Positions 11,704 through 20,550 of a stretch of DNA of 64,000 bases are shown here, piece by piece. Source of the DNA: Streptomyces niveus. Its GTDB lineage: Bacteria > Actinomycetota > Actinomycetes > Streptomycetales > Streptomycetaceae. Within the stretch, counting starts at the first letter, position 1, and every line of letters starts with the position of its first letter. The notes beneath the pieces were generated by a model. The model had not been told where the DNA came from. It saw only the letters and a program-made list of their open reading frames with translations, and ran no database searches. The stretch lies in contig NZ_CP018047.1 of NCBI RefSeq assembly GCF_002009175.1, positions 4,092,001 to 4,156,000 on the forward strand. Reading direction: 5' to 3'. The position numbers and the translations under genes are program-made.

Positions 11704-12450
11704 ATGAGCGAGCAGCCCAGCACGGCGCGCCGCGTGGTGATCGTCACCGGAGGGTCCCGCGGGATCGGCCGGGAGAGCGCGGAGCGCCTGGCGGCGGACG
11801 GGCACACCGTCGTCGTCAACTACGCGGGGAATCGGACCGAGGCGGAGGCGGCGGTGGCCGCCATCACCGAGGCGGGCGGGACGGCCATGGCCTTCCGGGC
11901 CGACGTGGCCGACGAGGTCGCGGTCTCGGCGCTCTTCGACGCGGCGGAGGAGGCTTTCGGCGGTGTCGACGTCCTCGTGCACGCGGCGGGCGTCATGTCG
12001 GTCACGCCGCTGGTCGATACGGAGCTGGACGCGCTGGACCGTATGCACCGCACCAATATCCGCGGCACGTTCGTGGTCGACCAGCAGGCCGCGCGCCGGC
12101 TGCGGAGCGGCGGGGCGATCATCAACTTCTCCAGCTCGGTGCTGGGCCTGTCCTTCCCGGGATACACGGCGTACGCGGCCAGTAAGGGCGCCGTCGAGGC
12201 GATGACCCTGATCCTGGCGAGGGAGCTGCGCGGACGCGACATCACCGTCAACGCGGTCGCGCCCGGACCGACCGCCACGGCCCTGTTCCTGGACGGCAAG
12301 GACGAGGAGACCGTCTCGAAGCTGGCCGCGCAGCCGCCGTTGGAGCGGCTCGGCCGCCCGGAGGACATAGCCGAGGTCGTGTCCTTCCTCGCCGGACCGG
12401 CCCGCTGGGTCAACGGCCAGGTGCTGCGCGCCAACGGCGGCATCATCTGA
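11704..12450 (+). CDS. Short-chain dehydrogenase/reductase
   Basis: 248 residues from ATG 11704, with AAAGGGAG upstream. The cofactor loop is TGGSRGIG (residues 15-22), and an Asn-Tyr-Ala stretch after the second strand favours NADPH. The catalytic set is intact: Ser in NFSSSV, Tyr157 and Lys161 in YAASKG. Classical FabG-like SDR; reduces or oxidises an unknown carbonyl substrate in the cytosol. It starts a + strand unit followed by a tiny ORF and a TetR regulator, suggesting inducible expression. Confidence 0.92.
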   Translation: MSEQPSTARRVVIVTGGSRGIGRESAERLAADGHTVVVNYAGNRTEAEAAVAAITEAGGTAMAFRADVADEVAVSALFDAAEEAFGGVDVLVHAAGVMSVTPLVDTELDALDRMHRTNIRGTFVVDQQAARRLRSGGAIINFSSSVLGLSFPGYTAYAASKGAVEAMTLILARELRGRDITVNAVAPGPTATALFLDGKDEETVSKLAAQPPLERLGRPEDIAEVVSFLAGPARWVNGQVLRANGGII

Positions 12451-12524
12451 CGCCGCACGCGCGCCTCGCAGCCGCGTCATCCACCAGGTCCGCGACGTCC
12501 TGCGATCGAAGGAGGAGTCCTGTC

Positions 12525-12632
12525 ATGAGTGACACCGCGACAACCGTCGTGCCCGCCCGCGCCGGGCACCCCGTCCTTGACACGAACGTGCCCGGCACCC
12601 AGCGCGTCCACAGGGCCGTGCCGCATGCGTAA
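12525..12632 (+). CDS. 35-residue ORF with a very strong ribosome-binding site
   Basis: ATG 12525 is preceded by GGAGGAG at ideal spacing. The short product (MSDTATTVVPARAGHPVLD...) has no recognised domain. The gene sits between SDR and TetR on the same strand. It may be a small protein or the surviving 5' end of a truncated gene, since an SD this strong is unlikely by chance. Confidence 0.4.
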   Translation: MSDTATTVVPARAGHPVLDTNVPGTQRVHRAVPHA

Positions 12633-12666
12633 CAGCGCTACGGGGACCTTGATACGGTCGTCCGCC

Positions 12667-13383
12667 ATGAGCACACGAGCGCGGATCCTGGAAGTCGCGG
12701 CGCGGCTGGTCGCCGAATCTCCCAACGGCGACGTCTCCACACGGGCCGTGTGCGACGCCGCGCAGGTGGGTGCCCCGGCGCTCTACCGGTACTTCGGGGA
12801 CAAGGAAGGGCTGCTGTCCGCCGTCGTGGACCACGGCTTCGACAGATATCTGGAGACCAAGCGGCAGCGCGCTCCCCAGGACGATCCGATAGAGGATCTG
12901 CGCAAGGGCTGGGACAGCCATGTGGAGTTCGCGCTGGACAACCCGAATCTGTACCGGCTGATGTACTCCCCCGCGATGCGTACGCCCCCGGCGGCGGCGC
13001 TGGAGTCCCACGAGATCCTCACCAGGGACCTGCGGCGGGCGGCGGCGGACGGCAAGCTGCGGCTGGCGCCGGAGGCGGCGGCCCAGGTCGTCATGTCTGC
13101 CAACGTCGGGGTGGCGCTGATGCTCGTCGCCCGTCCCTCGACCTTCACCGACAGGGACACCTCCCGGCGGGTCCGTGACTCCGTGCATGCCACCGTCTTC
13201 ACCCCGGAAGTGATGGCGGACAGCGCGGCGCGGGCCGCGACCAGGACTCAACTGCCGACGGCGGCGGCCCAGTTGAACGTGCTGCTGGGGCGGTCGGCGG
13301 AGTCGGGGCTCAGCACCGCGGAGGTGGCGCTGATGACGGAATGGCTGCGCCGGCTCTCCACGACCGCCGAGAACGACGGATAG
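12667..13383 (+). CDS. TetR/AcrR-family transcriptional regulator
   Basis: 238 residues from ATG 12667. The N-terminal helix-turn-helix (ILEVAARLVAESP, then VGAPALYRYFGDKEGLL) is a clear TetR DNA-binding domain at residues ~5-50. The rest is the helical ligand-binding and dimerisation domain. It follows the SDR gene and small ORF, and probably represses that unit through an operator such as 11616-11637. Confidence 0.9.
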   Translation: MSTRARILEVAARLVAESPNGDVSTRAVCDAAQVGAPALYRYFGDKEGLLSAVVDHGFDRYLETKRQRAPQDDPIEDLRKGWDSHVEFALDNPNLYRLMYSPAMRTPPAAALESHEILTRDLRRAAADGKLRLAPEAAAQVVMSANVGVALMLVARPSTFTDRDTSRRVRDSVHATVFTPEVMADSAARAATRTQLPTAAAQLNVLLGRSAESGLSTAEVALMTEWLRRLSTTAENDG

Positions 13384-13394
13384 CCGCTACTCGC

Positions 13395-14135
13395 TCAGGC
13401 GGGGAGATCGGCGCAGGTGTCCGATGCGGGAAGTTCGTCCGCGAGGAATACCGTCTGCGCCATCATCTTGAACCCGGACATCTTTTCGCGGAATGTCTCC
13501 ACGGACTCCTCGGGGTGCACGGAGTCGATCACGGCGTGCTCGCCCACGGCGTTGAACTGGTGGCTCACCCCGCGCGGGATCTGCATGTCCACGAAGGAGC
13601 AGGGCGGCACGACCAGGTTGTACCGCGTCCGCACCACACCCGGCGGGGTGTCGGGCAGCGTGTCCTCGAAGGGAGCCAACGTGAAGGGAGTCACCCCGGT
13701 GACACCGGTGATCTCGAACGGGGAGAGGCTGCTCACCCGGATCCGCGTCGCCGGACCTGTCATCATCCGCACGAATCGAAGCCCCGTGTGCATATGCATA
13801 CGCGAACAGACTCCGCGCTCCTCCACATTGTAGAAATCCATCAGATAGCGATCGGCGAAGAAGTCGTCGAAGGGCGCTTCGAGCATATAGACGTCGCCCT
13901 CCTCGAAAGTCTGGAAACGCGTTATCCCATCACCGTCCGGCGTCGTGGCCGATTCGCTCCTCTTCGCGTCCCGCACGATCTTCGTGAACGCGTTCACCAC
14001 GGCCAGGGCGATGTCTTCGGGGAGTTGCAGGACAGGTGTGACGACATTCCTCGCGGCGTCCGTGAATTCGGCGACGTCGTGGACCTCGTTCTCCGCGTTC
14101 GCCTCGTGTTTCATTCTTGTATGGGAATTGTCCAT
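13395..14135 (-). CDS. Cupin-like protein of unknown function
   Basis: 246 residues from ATG 14135 (MDNSHTRMKHEAN), with GGAG 9-10 nt upstream. The middle part has a His pair in RMHMHTGLRFVRMMTG, and a later stretch reads PRGVSHQFNAVG followed by HAVIDSVHPEE, an arrangement resembling the two half-motifs of a cupin metal site. No exact family recognised. It is convergent with TetR and divergent from the zinc-ribbon gene. Confidence 0.7.
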   Translation of the reverse strand: MDNSHTRMKHEANAENEVHDVAEFTDAARNVVTPVLQLPEDIALAVVNAFTKIVRDAKRSESATTPDGDGITRFQTFEEGDVYMLEAPFDDFFADRYLMDFYNVEERGVCSRMHMHTGLRFVRMMTGPATRIRVSSLSPFEITGVTGVTPFTLAPFEDTLPDTPPGVVRTRYNLVVPPCSFVDMQIPRGVSHQFNAVGEHAVIDSVHPEESVETFREKMSGFKMMAQTVFLADELPASDTCADLPA

Positions 14136-14218
14136 GTGAATCAAGCTCCGTCGTCTAGGATCTGTCCGGTCGACATAACGAAACCATGTGCTTGTCGGGG
14201 CAGTTGGAGGGGGCCGCC

Positions 14219-15289
14219 GTGATCTGCCCGCACTGTGCGAAAGACCTTCGGTACCGGGAGCGGCTGAGTGGCACCTGCCCCACCTGCAAGCGGGGGTTCG
14301 CTCTCGAACCGAAGGGGAACCCGCTCCGCCTGCACGACATCCGGATGCGCAAGCTCATCGAGAAGCTCGGCAACCAGGAGGGGCTGCGTTACACGCCCAC
14401 CCAGCTCTGGTACGCCGCCGCGCGCAACCGCACACCTGCGGGAATCGTGGTGTACGGATGCGTCGCCGGCTTCCTCGTCGTCGTGACGTCCTTCGTCCTG
14501 CTGGTGGTCAGCGGCGCCTCCGAGTTCGATCCGGATGTGGTGCGCCCCGCCGTCGTGGTGGGCGTGGTGGTCCTGGCGCTGTCTCTCCTGCTGACGGCGC
14601 TCGGTTCCCGCCGCGCGAAGCGGACCGGCAAGGTCGACGTGCCGATGTCGCTCGCCGACTTCCATGTCCGGGTCATCGACCGCTGGACCTCCGTCTACAG
14701 CCGCCCGTACGGGCTCAAGGACGAGGGAAGCGTCCGGTATCCCGTGATCCCTGACGGCAGCACCCCGAGAGTGGTCCTCCTCTGCCCGGACCGCGCCGTG
14801 CTGGCCTGTCTCGCGCTGAACGGTGCGCACACGACGCACTCGCTCACGCTGGCGCAGTCACTGGACCAGCTCGGGAACATATCCGCCGGCCCGACCCCGC
14901 CCGGTGAAGGGGGCGTTGTGGGGATAGTCCTGCACGACGCCAGCCCGGCCGGGCTCGCCTTCGCCTCCGCGGCCAGGGCCGCGCTCGGCGGCCGGGTGGT
15001 GGTCGCCGGGATGCTGCCGCGCACGGTGATGGACAAGGAGAACGCCATACGGCTGCGGAAGCCGCTGGACCGCGGGGACCTGGACGCCATCCGTATGTCG
15101 TCGTCGGCGCTGACCGCTGCGGAGGCCGACTGGCTCACCCGCGGCTGGTGGTCGCCGATCGCCGCCGTACCGCCGGCGAAGCTGCTGGCCGTGGTCGCGC
15201 GGGCGGTGGACCGGGCCGAGGGGTTGGCGGACCCCGACCGGGGCCGCGCGCAGCAGGTCGGGTTCCTCACCTGGCCGACGGCGTCATGA
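14219..15289 (+). CDS. Membrane protein with N-terminal zinc ribbon and C-terminal TOPRIM-like domain
   Basis: 356 residues from GTG 14219 after GGAGGGGG. Residues 1-25 form a zinc ribbon (CPHC and CPTC knuckles). Two membrane helices span about residues 78-100 and 107-128. The cytoplasmic C-terminal part contains VVLLCPDRAV and VGIVLHDASPAGLAF, and ends in QVGFLTWPTA, motifs it shares with the next protein. The start of the next gene overlaps its stop (ATGA), so the two are translationally coupled. The family is unknown; homology between the two C-terminal domains is read directly from the shared motifs. Confidence 0.8.
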   Translation: MICPHCAKDLRYRERLSGTCPTCKRGFALEPKGNPLRLHDIRMRKLIEKLGNQEGLRYTPTQLWYAAARNRTPAGIVVYGCVAGFLVVVTSFVLLVVSGASEFDPDVVRPAVVVGVVVLALSLLLTALGSRRAKRTGKVDVPMSLADFHVRVIDRWTSVYSRPYGLKDEGSVRYPVIPDGSTPRVVLLCPDRAVLACLALNGAHTTHSLTLAQSLDQLGNISAGPTPPGEGGVVGIVLHDASPAGLAFASAARAALGGRVVVAGMLPRTVMDKENAIRLRKPLDRGDLDAIRMSSSALTAAEADWLTRGWWSPIAAVPPAKLLAVVARAVDRAEGLADPDRGRAQQVGFLTWPTAS

Positions 15290-16215
15290 GGGACTCGGGG
15301 CAGGTGGGGCGGACGAGGCCCGTGGGGGACGCGATTGTCGACCGCGTGCTGCGGACGGCCGCCGAGAAGGCCGCCGAGCCCGGTCAACTGCGCTTCACCG
15401 AGAGGCAGTTGTACTACGAGGTGTGCCGGGTGCTGATGCCGTGGCACCGGGCGCCCCGGCGTGCGCAGTTCACCTCGGCCCCCGCGCTGACGTACGAGGC
15501 GTACCTGGCCGCGCTGCGTCGCCACGGTCCCGGCTCGGTGGACGGCCTGCTGCCGCCCGTCGTGCCGAAGCCCCGGCAGGCGGCCGGACGGCACACTCCG
15601 GAACCCGACCTGTTCGACTACGGCCTGCCGAGGCTGCTGGTCTGCGAGTCCGACGACATCGCCGCCATGCTGCGGGCCAACGGGGTGCCGATGGAGTCGG
15701 CGTGCCCGGTGTACGGCGCTTCCGAACTGCCCCTCGATGAAGGGGTGCTGAGGATGCTCGCGCTGGCGGAGCGGGCGACGGTCTATCTCCTGCACGACGC
15801 GAGCGCGCGTGGGCTCACCTTCCCCGCGCGGTTCGCCCGGTCCGCCGACCTGCCCGACGGGGTCCGGGTCGTCCCGCTGGGACTGCGGCCCAGGCAGGCG
15901 GGGGCGCTGCATCTGGTGCACGGGCGGGGCCCGGCGTACGCGGCCGTTCCGGCCGCGTTTCCCGCCGCCGGTTCCGGTCTCGTTCGGGGGCCGGGTGCCG
16001 GTCAGGGGCCTGGTCAGGGGCTCGCGTTCGAGCTCGGTCGCTGGGAGCGCGACTGGCTGCGGCGCGGCAGATTCGTGGAGGTCGCCGCCGTGAACCCGGC
16101 GTCACTGATCCGTACGGTGCACCGTCTCGTACGGGAAGTACGCACGCCGCGCTCGCAGTTGACCGAACTTCGTCAGGTACGCCGGGCGGGTTTCCTGAGC
16201 TGGCCCACCGCATGA
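15286..16215 (+). CDS. Possible Spo11/TopoVI-A-like protein with TOPRIM-like domain
   Basis: 309 residues from ATG 15286, overlapping the previous stop by 4 nt. The N-terminal segment RFTERQLYYEV (residues 36-46) resembles the catalytic-Tyr helix of the 5Y-CAP domain of Spo11/topoisomerase VI A, with Tyr43/Tyr44 as candidates. Further on, LLVCESDD (E121) and VYLLHDASARG (D171) have the order and spacing of a TOPRIM fold, although the usual DxD is DxS here. It ends RRAGFLSWPTA, like its upstream neighbour. The Spo11/TOPRIM reading is inference. Middle member of a three-gene coupled operon. Confidence 0.75.
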   Translation: MRDSGQVGRTRPVGDAIVDRVLRTAAEKAAEPGQLRFTERQLYYEVCRVLMPWHRAPRRAQFTSAPALTYEAYLAALRRHGPGSVDGLLPPVVPKPRQAAGRHTPEPDLFDYGLPRLLVCESDDIAAMLRANGVPMESACPVYGASELPLDEGVLRMLALAERATVYLLHDASARGLTFPARFARSADLPDGVRVVPLGLRPRQAGALHLVHGRGPAYAAVPAAFPAAGSGLVRGPGAGQGPGQGLAFELGRWERDWLRRGRFVEVAAVNPASLIRTVHRLVREVRTPRSQLTELRQVRRAGFLSWPTA

Positions 16216-16745
16216 GAGGAACCGCAGTGCCGCAGCCGCAGAGGCGGGAGATCACCTACACCGACGAACTGCTCGCCGACCGGACGGTCCACCGGCGCTA
16301 CTCGGACGGCGGTCAGGAGTGGCGCAGCGCGGTCGGCGGCGGGGCCCGTCGGGTCGTGCAGTGGCGGGACGAGCGCGGTGGTTCGGGCACCGACGAACTG
16401 CTGGGCGGGCGGATAGTCAAGCGCGTGTACGCCAACGGGCGCTCGCCCATCTACGGCAGGGAGGCCGGCTACGGCCGGACGCTGTGGAGCGACGGGGTGC
16501 TGACGGTGAACCGGACGTCGTTCGGCGGCCGGCTGGGCACGGTCCTGGGCGCGGTCACCGCCGGCGCCGTCATCGGCGGGCTGGCCATGCCGCCCTCCTT
16601 CCTCTCCCCGGAAGAGGAGGAGGAACTGCGCCGACAGGCCGAGGCGAGTTCGTCGGGCGGTGGCGGGGACGGCGGCGGCGGGGGCGACGCCGGGTACGGG
16701 GACTGGGGCGACGGTTCCGGCGACTCGGACGACGACTTCGGCTGA
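16212..16745 (+). CDS. Small protein with a Gly/Asp-rich tail, third gene of the zinc-ribbon operon
   Basis: 177 residues from ATG 16212 (overlapping the previous stop); GTG 16227, which has AGAGGA upstream, is an equally good start. Residues ~20-95 contain two repeats of a D-E-L-L...R...R.Y..G pattern (TDELLADRTVHRRYSDG; TDELLGGRIVKRVYANG), suggesting a duplicated beta-rich unit. A hydrophobic stretch lies at ~103-122, then an acidic and Gly-rich tail (~148-177). Function unknown; operon position links it to the two preceding genes. Confidence 0.75.
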   Translation: MRGTAVPQPQRREITYTDELLADRTVHRRYSDGGQEWRSAVGGGARRVVQWRDERGGSGTDELLGGRIVKRVYANGRSPIYGREAGYGRTLWSDGVLTVNRTSFGGRLGTVLGAVTAGAVIGGLAMPPSFLSPEEEEELRRQAEASSSGGGGDGGGGGDAGYGDWGDGSGDSDDDFG

Positions 16746-16752
16746 GCCCGGC

Positions 16753-16780
16753 GGCCGGTCCCCCGGCCGGGGGACCGGCC
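16753..16780. terminator. Terminator after the three-gene operon
   Basis: A perfect 28-bp palindrome (GGCCGGTCCCCCGG and complement) lies 8 nt after the stop at 16745 and before the asparagine-synthase-like gene. Confidence 0.7.
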
Positions 16781-16838
16781 TGCGGCCCGGACCGGCGAGG
16801 GTGTGTTGGGACCACGAGAGAAGAGAGAGGGGCGCGAG

Positions 16839-18605
16839 ATGTCCCGCTGGTGTGCGTGTCTGACCGCCGACGATCCGGCCGGACACGTGGCGGCCATGGG
16901 CGGCCGTCCCGTACCGACACGGGCGGGGCGCCACGCGCTCGGCCTGCTCGACGGGCCCGGCGCCGCCGCGGGGCCGTACCGGGTGGGCGACGTGTACGCG
17001 ACCGGCGAGGTCACGCTCCACAACGCGCCCGAACTACGCGCCCGGCTCGCAGCGGCTGGGACGACCGGAGCGGCGGGGGCCGGTCCCGTCCCCCGCGACT
17101 GCTCGGACGGTGAACTGCTCCTGCGCGCCTACGTCAGGTTCGGCGCCGCCGGACTGGCCGCCGCCGACGGCATGTTCGCCCTCGCCATCGCCGAGGGCGA
17201 CGAACTCGTCCTCGTACGCGACCACATGGGTGCCCGCACCCTCTTCCACGCCCGCGCCGGCAGCGGCGACCGCGCCGCCTGGGCGGCCTCCACCTCCCTG
17301 CGGGCGCTTCAGCGCTGGCCCGCGCTGGACACCGGACTGCATCTGCCGGCGGTCCGGTCGTTCCTCACCTTCGCGTATCTCCCGGGCAGGGAGACCCTGT
17401 TGCGCGGGATCCACGAGGTGCTGCCGGGGCGGTGCGTACGGCTCAAGCCCGACGGTACGTCGGTCGAGGAGACCTACTGGGAGCCGGCCGAAGTGGCCGA
17501 CGAGCGCCCCGCCGCCGAACACGCCCGCGAGCTGCGCGAGTTGCTGGAGTCCGCCACCGCGCGGCGGCTGCCCGCCGCCGAACCGGTCGGCGTACTGCTC
17601 TCCGGCGGTGTGGACAGCAGCCTGGTCACCGCGCTCGCCGCCAAGCTGCACGACCAGGCCGTCAGGTCGTACTCGATCAGTTTCGGCGCCGACGCCCCGA
17701 ACGAACTCGCCTACTCCGGACTGGTCGCCGCCCACTGCCACACCGAGCACCAGGTCCTCACCGTGCCGGGCGGGGTGGTCGCGGCGCGGCTGCCGGAGAC
17801 CGTCGCGCTGCTGGACAGCCCGGTCGGCGACCCGCTCACGGTGCCCAACCTGATGCTCGCCGAGGCCGTCGCGGCGGACGGCATGAGCGTGGTGCTCAAC
17901 GGCGAGGGCGGCGACCCGGTCTTCGGAGGCCCCAAGAACCTGCCGATGCTGATCCATGAGCTGCACCGCCAAGAGGCCGGCGCGGACTCCAGGGCGCGGG
18001 CCTATGTGGACTCGTACCGCAAATGCCACTCCGACCTGCCGGTGCTGCTGACGCCCGGCGTGCTCGCCGAACTGGCGCAGGCGCCGCCCGTCACGGATCT
18101 GCTGGCGCCGTATCTGACACAGGGGCGGATGACCAGTCTGCTCAACCAGTTGCTGCACACCAACCTGCGGACCAAGGGCGCCCACCACATCCTCACCAAG
18201 GTGGAGCGCATCACCGCGTCCCAGGGGCTGGAGGGCCGGGCCCCGCTCTTCGACCGCGCGGTCGTCGACCACGCCTTCCGGGTGCCGCCCCGGCTCAAGC
18301 TCGCCGGTACGAGCGAGAAGTGGATTCTCAAGGAGGCGGTACGGGACCTGCTGCCGCCGACGATCGTGGACCGGCCCAAGAGCGGCATGCGGGTGCCTGT
18401 CCAGCAGTGGCTGGACGGACCCCTGCGCGAGCTGGGCCACGACCTGCTGCTCGGCGGATCCGCGCGTGCCCGGGGCCTGTTCCGTGAGGACACGATCCGG
18501 TCGTGGCTACGGAGGGAGGGGACGCTGCTGCCACGCCAGGGAGGCAAGTTGTGGCTGGTCCTGACGCTGGAGCTGTGGCTGCGTTCGTTCGAGGTCGGCG
18601 CCTGA
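16839..18605 (+). CDS. Asparagine-synthase-like ATP pyrophosphatase without the N-terminal catalytic Cys
   Basis: 588 residues from ATG 16839 (MSRWCACLTADD), with GAGAGAGG upstream. The N-terminal ~180 residues have the Ntn glutaminase fold (MFALAIAEGDELVLVRDHMGART). The C-terminal part is the AANH synthetase domain with PP-loop SGGVDSS (255-261) and the conserved NGEGGDPVFGG and EGRAPLFDRAVVDHAF segments. True AsnB enzymes expose Cys at position 2; here the first cysteines are Cys5 and Cys7, so glutamine hydrolysis is doubtful. It may use another nucleophile, like beta-lactam synthetases or lasso-peptide cyclases. No biosynthetic cluster adjoins it. Confidence 0.88.
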   Translation: MSRWCACLTADDPAGHVAAMGGRPVPTRAGRHALGLLDGPGAAAGPYRVGDVYATGEVTLHNAPELRARLAAAGTTGAAGAGPVPRDCSDGELLLRAYVRFGAAGLAAADGMFALAIAEGDELVLVRDHMGARTLFHARAGSGDRAAWAASTSLRALQRWPALDTGLHLPAVRSFLTFAYLPGRETLLRGIHEVLPGRCVRLKPDGTSVEETYWEPAEVADERPAAEHARELRELLESATARRLPAAEPVGVLLSGGVDSSLVTALAAKLHDQAVRSYSISFGADAPNELAYSGLVAAHCHTEHQVLTVPGGVVAARLPETVALLDSPVGDPLTVPNLMLAEAVAADGMSVVLNGEGGDPVFGGPKNLPMLIHELHRQEAGADSRARAYVDSYRKCHSDLPVLLTPGVLAELAQAPPVTDLLAPYLTQGRMTSLLNQLLHTNLRTKGAHHILTKVERITASQGLEGRAPLFDRAVVDHAFRVPPRLKLAGTSEKWILKEAVRDLLPPTIVDRPKSGMRVPVQQWLDGPLRELGHDLLLGGSARARGLFREDTIRSWLRREGTLLPRQGGKLWLVLTLELWLRSFEVGA

Positions 18606-18684
18606 GCCGGTGCTCGGGGCCTCCACGCCGCCGGCCACTCCCTGGGGACGGCACTGTCCGACCCGGCGCCTATCCTGCGATGCC

Positions 18685-20514
18685 ATGACCACCTCCCGGA
18701 CGGGCGCCCCCTCCGACGGCGCGAACGAACTCGACGCCCTGCGCGGCCTGTTGGCCACCGCCAAGGCCCCACAGGCCCGTAAGGCCGTACGGGAACTCCT
18801 CGTCCGCGCGGCCGACGCCCCGCCCGTCGACCCCGCCCAGGCCCTCGCGCTCGCCGCGCGTTTCGCGGCCGTCGGGCAGCCGACCACCGACACGCTCCTG
18901 AAGCTCTGGCCCAAGGTCGCCGACCCCGACGGCTTCGCCGAACAACTCCTCGCCCCCGCCTACGCACGCGAGAACCGCACCGACCTCAAGGTGAGCAAGA
19001 CCGTCCCCGAGGGCCTGCGGCATCTCGCCCCGGTCCTGCGCACACTCCGTCTGGACCGCTGCGCCGGGCTCACGGACCTCGCGCCGCTCGCCGGGTTCAA
19101 GGGGCTGATCAGCCTTGATCTGGGCGGCTGTTCGGGCTTCGACGACCTCGCGCCGCTCGCCGCCCTCACCGCCCTGGAGAGCCTGCGTCTGCACCGCTGC
19201 CGCAAGGTCAAGGACATCGCCCCGCTGCTGACCCTGCGCTCGCTGCGCCGGCTCGACCTCAGCATGACGGGCGTCGCGTCGGTCTCCGGCCTCGGCGCCG
19301 CGCTGCCCGGCCTGGAATCCCTCAGCCTTCAGGGATGCCGGGGACTGCGCGACATCCGCCCGCTCGCCGGTCTGCGCCGGCTCGCCACGCTCGACCTGGG
19401 CTGGACCGGCATCAAGGACCTCTCCGCCCTGACGGACGTCGGCGCGGTCACCGAGCTGGACCTCACCAGTTGCGCCCACCTCACCACCCTCAAGGGCATC
19501 GACGCGATGCCCGCCCTGCGCGTCCTGCGCATGGACAAGCTCCGCCGTCTCAGGTCGCTGGACGGCCTCGGCCACCACCCGGACGTCACCGAGCTGGTCC
19601 TCACCGAGTGCGCCGAACTCCACGACCTGCGCGCGATCCCGGGCCTGCCCGGTCTGCGGACCCTGGAACTCGCTGACTGTGAACGGCTCACCTCCACCGC
19701 CGGGGTCGAGGCGCTGACCGGACTCGACCTGCTCAGGGTGCGCAACTGCACGGCGCTGAGCGACTTCTCGTCGCTGGCGGGCGCCCCCGCCCCGCGCCGT
19801 CTCTTCCTGACGAACATCGACGGCGGCCCCGACCTCGGATTCCTGCCGGAACTGCCGGGACTGCGCGTGCTGCTGGTCGACCGGTTCCGTACGATCCGCA
19901 CGCTCGCCGGCGCGCCGGACCTGCCCGACCTGCGGATTCTCGACGTACGGCACTGTCCCTCGCTCGCCGATCTCGGCCGCGTCGGAGACCTGCCGAAGCT
20001 CCGGCAGGTCCAGATCTTCGGGTGCGACGTCCTGCACGACGCGGACGGACTGGCCGGCCGGGCGCCGCTGGACGAGCTGCGGCTGGAGGGCGTACCCCAA
20101 CTGGAGTCCCTGGACGCCCTCGCGGACTCACCCACCCTGCGCAAGATCAGGATCGAAACGTGCGACCGGCTGAAGGCGCCGCCGATGGGAGGGATGAAGG
20201 ACCTCCGCGAGCTGGAGTACCGGTATCAGGCGTGGCCCGACTTCGACTTCCTCATCGGCAGTACGTCGATCGAGTCCGTCAAGGCGCACTCGCTCGGGCT
20301 GCTCGATGTCTCCGCGCTGGCCGGGCTGCCCGCCCTTAGCAAGGTGGACTTCCGGCTCTCCTCGGCCACGAAGCTGGCCTCGTTCGCCCCGGTGCTGGAG
20401 ATCAGCGGGCTCACGCACGCGGTGCTGAGCGAGTACGTCGCGCGGCACGTGCCCGACGGGGCAGAGGTGAGGGCGGAGTTGAAGGCGCGGGGCGTGAGCC
20501 CGTACACGTTCTGA
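18685..20514 (+). CDS. Leucine-rich-repeat protein
   Basis: 609 residues from ATG 18685. After a ~110-residue helical N-terminal segment come about 16-18 leucine-rich units of 22-24 residues, from ~residue 115 to ~590. The pattern is L..L.L..C..L.DL.PLA, as in LRTLRLDRCAGLTDLAPLAG and LISLDLGGCSGFDDLAPLAA. No signal peptide or membrane segment, so a cytoplasmic scaffold or recognition protein. The repeats resemble internalin/Cys-containing LRRs. Partners unknown; the upstream synthase gene is on the same strand 79 bp away. Confidence 0.88.
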   Translation: MTTSRTGAPSDGANELDALRGLLATAKAPQARKAVRELLVRAADAPPVDPAQALALAARFAAVGQPTTDTLLKLWPKVADPDGFAEQLLAPAYARENRTDLKVSKTVPEGLRHLAPVLRTLRLDRCAGLTDLAPLAGFKGLISLDLGGCSGFDDLAPLAALTALESLRLHRCRKVKDIAPLLTLRSLRRLDLSMTGVASVSGLGAALPGLESLSLQGCRGLRDIRPLAGLRRLATLDLGWTGIKDLSALTDVGAVTELDLTSCAHLTTLKGIDAMPALRVLRMDKLRRLRSLDGLGHHPDVTELVLTECAELHDLRAIPGLPGLRTLELADCERLTSTAGVEALTGLDLLRVRNCTALSDFSSLAGAPAPRRLFLTNIDGGPDLGFLPELPGLRVLLVDRFRTIRTLAGAPDLPDLRILDVRHCPSLADLGRVGDLPKLRQVQIFGCDVLHDADGLAGRAPLDELRLEGVPQLESLDALADSPTLRKIRIETCDRLKAPPMGGMKDLRELEYRYQAWPDFDFLIGSTSIESVKAHSLGLLDVSALAGLPALSKVDFRLSSATKLASFAPVLEISGLTHAVLSEYVARHVPDGAEVRAELKARGVSPYTF

Positions 20515-20527
20515 GCCCGTACACGTT

Positions 20528-20547
20528 CCGAGGGGCCCGGCCCTCGG
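20528..20547. terminator. Hairpin between convergent genes
   Basis: 7-bp stem (CCGAGGG / CCCTCGG) with a 6-nt loop in the 36-bp gap between the LRR gene and the opposing hypothetical gene. Confidence 0.5.
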
Positions 20548-20550
20548 CGC

